Assembly: GCF_000878135.1 (NCBI RefSeq)
Contig: NZ_JXQZ01000039.1
Coordinates: forward strand, 1-64,000
Source: Frigoribacterium sp. MEB024
GTDB lineage: Bacteria > Actinomycetota > Actinomycetes > Actinomycetales > Microbacteriaceae
Length of the DNA stretch: 64,000 nucleotides
Direction of reading: 5' to 3'
Shown here: positions 61,211 through 64,000 of the stretch, one piece after another
Layout: each line of letters starts with the position of its first letter
How positions within the stretch are numbered: the first letter of the stretch is position 1
Program-made: the position numbers and the translations under genes
The notes under the pieces: generated by a model
Told to the model about the DNA's origin: nothing
Seen by the model: the letters and a program-made list of their open reading frames with translations, nothing else
Database searches by the model: none

Positions 61211-62185
61211 ATGACTTCCGACGCCACCGCCACCGCCCCGACCCGCGCCTACGGGTACGGCCTCGCGACCGTCTCGCACGACGGCACCACGCTCGACACC
61301 TGGTTCCCCTCCCCCCGGCTCGGCACCCTGCCGGCCGACCGCGACCCCGAGATCGTCCCGGGCGAGCTGGCCGACGCCGCCGGGCCCGACGAGCGCCGCG
61401 CGGTGGACCTCGTCCCGGTGACCGTCGAGATCGACCTGAGCGCGCCTCCTGCGTCCACCCCCGACTCGTACCTCCGCCTGCACCTGCTCAGCCACCTGCT
61501 GGTGAAGCCCAACACGATCAACCTCGACGGCGTGTTCGCGCACCTGCCGATCGTCACCTGGACCAACGCCGGGCCGGTCCACCCCGACGACTTCGCGCGA
61601 CTGCGTCCGACGCTGCAGCGTGCGGGCATCGTCGCGACCGGCATCGACAAGTTCCCGCGCATGCTCGACTACGTCTCACCCGACCGAGTCCGCATCGCCG
61701 ACGCCTCGCGGGTGCGGCTCGGTGCGCACCTGGCCCCGGGCACCACGGTGATGCACGAGGGCTTCGTGAACTTCAACGCCGGCACCCTCGGGTCGTCCAT
61801 GGTCGAGGGCCGCATCTCGCAGGGCGTCGTCGTGGGTGACGGGTCCGACATCGGTGGTGGCGCCTCGATCATGGGCACGCTGTCGGGCGGCGGCACCCAG
61901 CGGGTCACCATCGGTGCCCGTGCCCTGCTCGGCGCCAACGCCGGCATCGGCATCGCGATCGGCGACGACACCGTCGTCGAGGCCGGTCTCTACGTGACGG
62001 CGGGCACCAAGGTCGTCGTCGTGGGCGGCACCCCCACCAACGACGGCTCGCCGCAGACCGTCAAGGCGGTCGAGCTCTCGGGCCAGCCCGGGCTGCTCTT
62101 CCGCCGCAACTCGCTGACCGGCGCCGTCGAGGTGCTGCCCCGCAAGGGCCACGGCATCACGCTGAACTCGCAGCTGCACGCGTAG
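61211..62185 (+). CDS. dapD: Tetrahydrodipicolinate N-succinyltransferase DapD (actinobacterial type)
   Basis: 324 residues. The N-terminal domain (1-165) is followed by a left-handed beta-helix with hexapeptide repeats (residues 165-265, [60 protein letters not shown]). It uses succinyl-CoA. Length and N-domain match the actinobacterial DapD group rather than the shorter E. coli enzyme. DapD, DapC (window end) and DapE supply the succinylase route to diaminopimelate. Confidence 0.96.
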   Translation: MTSDATATAPTRAYGYGLATVSHDGTTLDTWFPSPRLGTLPADRDPEIVPGELADAAGPDERRAVDLVPVTVEIDLSAPPASTPDSYLRLHLLSHLLVKPNTINLDGVFAHLPIVTWTNAGPVHPDDFARLRPTLQRAGIVATGIDKFPRMLDYVSPDRVRIADASRVRLGAHLAPGTTVMHEGFVNFNAGTLGSSMVEGRISQGVVVGDGSDIGGGASIMGTLSGGGTQRVTIGARALLGANAGIGIAIGDDTVVEAGLYVTAGTKVVVVGGTPTNDGSPQTVKAVELSGQPGLLFRRNSLTGAVEVLPRKGHGITLNSQLHA

Positions 62186-62225
62186 CCGGGCGGGGCAGCA
62201 GCACCACGCCCCCGCAACGCCGGAA

Positions 62226-62267
62226 GATGGGCACCACGCCGGGTCATCGCCTGGCATGGTGCCCATC
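62226..62267. terminator. Inverted repeat between dapD and gltA
   Basis: Perfect 11-base arms (GATGGGCACCA and complement) around a 20-base interior that can itself pair in part. Placed between convergent genes; a bidirectional terminator is likely though no T run follows. Confidence 0.6.
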
Positions 62268-62298
62268 TACCGGTGTGGCAGCCGATCGCCCCGACGGG

Positions 62299-63594
62299 TC
62301 AGCGCTGCGGCCAGTCGCGCTCGGTCGCGCCCAGGTACAACTGCTGGGGGCGCCCGATCTTGGTCGTCGGGTCGGTGTTCATCTCGCGCCAGTGGGCGAT
62401 CCAGCCGGGCAGGCGCCCGATCGCGAAGAGCACGGTGAACATGCGCGGCGGGAACCCCATCGCCTTGTAGATGACGCCCGTGTAGAAGTCGACGTTCGGG
62501 TAGAGCTTGCGCTCGACGAAGTAGTCGTCGGCCAGGGCGATGCCCTCGAGCTCCATCGCGATGTCGAGCAGGTCGTCCTTCACGCCGAGCGACTCGAGCA
62601 CCTCGGTGGCGCTCTCTTTGACCAGCTTGGCGCGCGGGTCGTAGTTCTTGTAGACGCGGTGCCCGAAGCCCATCAGCTTGACGCCGGCCTCTTTGTTCTT
62701 GACCCGCTCGACGAAGCGTTCGACGCCCTGGCCGCTGTCGCGGATCTCGGCGAGCATCTTGAGGACGGCCTCATTGGCCCCGCCGTGCAGCGGCCCGTAG
62801 AGGGCGCTGATGCCGGCCGAGATCGACGAGAACATGTTGGCCTGCGTCGAGCCGACGAGACGCACGGTCGAGGTCGACGCGTTCTGTTCGTGGTCCTCGT
62901 GGAGGATGAGCAGGCGCTCGAGCGCCTTCGACAGGACGGGGTTCACCTCGTACGGCTCGGCCATCGTGCCGAAGTTCAGCTTAAGGAAGTTGTCGACGAA
63001 GCTGAGCGAGTTGTCAGGGTAGAGGAACGCCTGGCCGAGGCTCTTCTTGTGCGCGTAGGCCGCGATGACCGGCAGCTTGGCCAGCAGTCGCACGGTCTGC
63101 AGCTCGACCTGCTCGGGGTCGTGCACGCTCATGCTGTCTTCGTAGAACGTCGACAGGGCACCGACCGCGCTCGACAGCACCGACATGGGGTGGGCGTTGT
63201 GCGGCAGGGCGTCGAAGAAGCGACGCAGGTCTTCGTGCAGCAGCGTGTGCCGCCGGATGCGCGCGTCGAAGTCGGCGAGCTGGTCGGGGGTGGGCAGTTC
63301 GCCGTAGATCAACAGCCAGGCCGTCTCGAGGTAGGTCGAGTTCTCGGCGACTTGTTCGATCGGGTAGCCCCGGTAGCGCAGGATGCCCTGATCACCGTCG
63401 ATGTAGGTGATCGTGCTTCGGGCATTGGAGGTGTTCACGAATCCCGTGTCGAGGGTCGTGTAACCGGTCTGCTTGGTGAACGTCGAGATGTCGATCGACG
63501 AGGCACCTTCGGTGCTCGCGACGATCGGGAACTCGGCTGTTCCCCCCGGGAACTGCAGCGTGGCCTTCTGGGCGTCGTTGGCAGTGTCAGTCAC
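62299..63594 (-). CDS. gltA: Citrate synthase (type II, hexameric class)
   Basis: 431 residues; condenses oxaloacetate and acetyl-CoA. Active-site blocks are VRLVGSTQANMFSSISAGISALYGPLHGGANEAV (with catalytic His), GFGHRVYKNYDPRA and NVDFYTGVIYKAMGFP (catalytic Asp). The N-terminal beta domain (residues 10-60) marks the type II bacterial enzyme. Start GTG 63594 follows TAGGCT at six bases. Lies just behind dapC. Confidence 0.97.
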   Translation of the reverse strand: MTDTANDAQKATLQFPGGTAEFPIVASTEGASSIDISTFTKQTGYTTLDTGFVNTSNARSTITYIDGDQGILRYRGYPIEQVAENSTYLETAWLLIYGELPTPDQLADFDARIRRHTLLHEDLRRFFDALPHNAHPMSVLSSAVGALSTFYEDSMSVHDPEQVELQTVRLLAKLPVIAAYAHKKSLGQAFLYPDNSLSFVDNFLKLNFGTMAEPYEVNPVLSKALERLLILHEDHEQNASTSTVRLVGSTQANMFSSISAGISALYGPLHGGANEAVLKMLAEIRDSGQGVERFVERVKNKEAGVKLMGFGHRVYKNYDPRAKLVKESATEVLESLGVKDDLLDIAMELEGIALADDYFVERKLYPNVDFYTGVIYKAMGFPPRMFTVLFAIGRLPGWIAHWREMNTDPTTKIGRPQQLYLGATERDWPQR

Positions 63595-63600
63595 CCGGTC

Positions 63601-63606
63601 AGCCTA
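63601..63606 (-). promoter_or_regulatory. -10 element for gltA (leaderless)
   Basis: TAGGCT on the minus strand, six bases before the GTG and four bases from the dapC stop codon. Confidence 0.6.
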
Positions 63607-63610
63607 GCGG

Positions 63611-64000
63611 TCAGCTGCCGAGGCGCCCCACGGCGGCGTCGATGCGCTCGTCGGTCGTCGTGAGCGCCACGCGGACGTGACGATCGCCGGCCGGCCCGTA
63701 GAACGACCCAGGGGCGACGAGCACACCGCGCTCGGCCAGCCAGGAGACCGTGACCCAGGCGTCCTCGTCCCGCGTGGCCCAGAGGTAGAGCCCGGCCTCG
63801 CTGCGGTCGATGCGGAACCCTGCCCCTTCGAGAGCGGGAAGGAGGCGCGCCCGGCGGGCCGCGTACCGCGCCTTCTGCTCGACCACGTGGGCCTCGTCGG
63901 CCAGCGCGACCACCATGGCTTGTTGCACCGGGGCCGGCGGCATGAGGCCGGCGTGCTTGCGCACGGCGAGCAGCTGCCCGAGGACGTGGTCGCAGCCCGC
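63611..64000 (-). CDS. dapC: Succinyldiaminopimelate transaminase DapC (N-terminus beyond window)
   Basis: Only the C-terminal 129 codons are visible. RKHAGLMPPAPVQQAMVVAL, GLYLWATRDEDAW, LVAPGSFYGPAGDRHVRVALT with the carboxylate-binding Arg, and the termination soon after match actinobacterial DapC. It makes N-succinyl-L,L-diaminopimelate, the DapE substrate, which fits dapD and dapE nearby. A variant of the dispersed repeat lies in the coding region at 63841. Confidence 0.88.
   Translation of the reverse strand, partial: AGCDHVLGQLLAVRKHAGLMPPAPVQQAMVVALADEAHVVEQKARYAARRARLLPALEGAGFRIDRSEAGLYLWATRDEDAWVTVSWLAERGVLVAPGSFYGPAGDRHVRVALTTTDERIDAAVGRLGS

Overview
High-GC Gram-positive chromosomal DNA, almost certainly an actinobacterium of the order Micrococcales, and most like the family Microbacteriaceae (for example Frigoribacterium, Curtobacterium or Rathayibacter relatives). 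This rests on base composition, many GTG starts, actinobacteria-restricted families (AdnAB, DUF3039, DUF3107, DUF3117, UPF0182, DUF2342) and gene orders that, from memory, match Mycobacterium tuberculosis blocks. The window is gene-dense: no gap exceeds about 300 bases, and I see no insertion sequence, prophage, integrase or CRISPR array.

Layout. 1-9.5 kb: housekeeping (ligA partial, mnmA, MFS exporter, tRNA-Leu, DedA, rdgB-rph-murI, pncB, DUF3039). 9.5-12.5 kb: an ABC exporter pair whose ATPase carries a long disordered N-terminal arm. 12.7-20.8 kb: a cell-surface polyol-phosphate (teichoic-acid-like) locus: nucleotidyltransferase, Wzm/Wzt-type ABC exporter, two GT2 glycosyltransferases, a CDP-alcohol phosphotransferase and a TagF-like CDP-glycerol polymerase, enclosing an EcsC-like protein, a small orphan and an XRE regulator with candidate operators. 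21-26 kb: HtrA-type protease, class I aminotransferase, nitrilase and glycerate kinase, then an initiator tRNA. 26.4-46.1 kb: a block syntenic with M. tuberculosis Rv3193c-Rv3211 (UPF0182, YlbL-like protease, DUF2342 protease, an orphan ThiF/TOMM-like protein, UvrD2, NudC, a pseudokinase-like phosphotransferase, AdnB, AdnA, DUF3107, ferritin-like protein, DEAD-box helicase). 46-52 kb: PHP phosphoesterase, EEP hydrolase, aminopeptidase P and a copper-handling group (CopC, YcnI, membrane protein). 52-64 kb: a second syntenic block (general stress protein, MgtE-N/CBS protein, DUF1003, Mrp, TatB, O-methyltransferase, DUF3117, mannosyltransferase, dapE, dapD, citrate synthase, dapC partial), interrupted by a LysR gene and a 40-residue membrane protein, and without the sigE-rseA pair found there in mycobacteria.

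Two signals span the whole window. First, more than twenty genes have a TANNNT -10 hexamer ending 6-7 bases before the start codon, so their mRNAs should be leaderless; genes inside operons instead use Shine-Dalgarno sites or ATGA/GTGA overlaps. Second, a short repeat with core GGAGGCGCGGGTC occurs seven times exactly plus several variants, both between and inside genes. Other notable points are conserved enzymes that have lost hallmark residues: NudC without zinc cysteines, a phosphotransferase without its catalytic Asp, Mrp without CxxC, and a CDP-alcohol transferase with His for the last motif Asp. All functions are inferred from reading motifs by eye; no database search was run.
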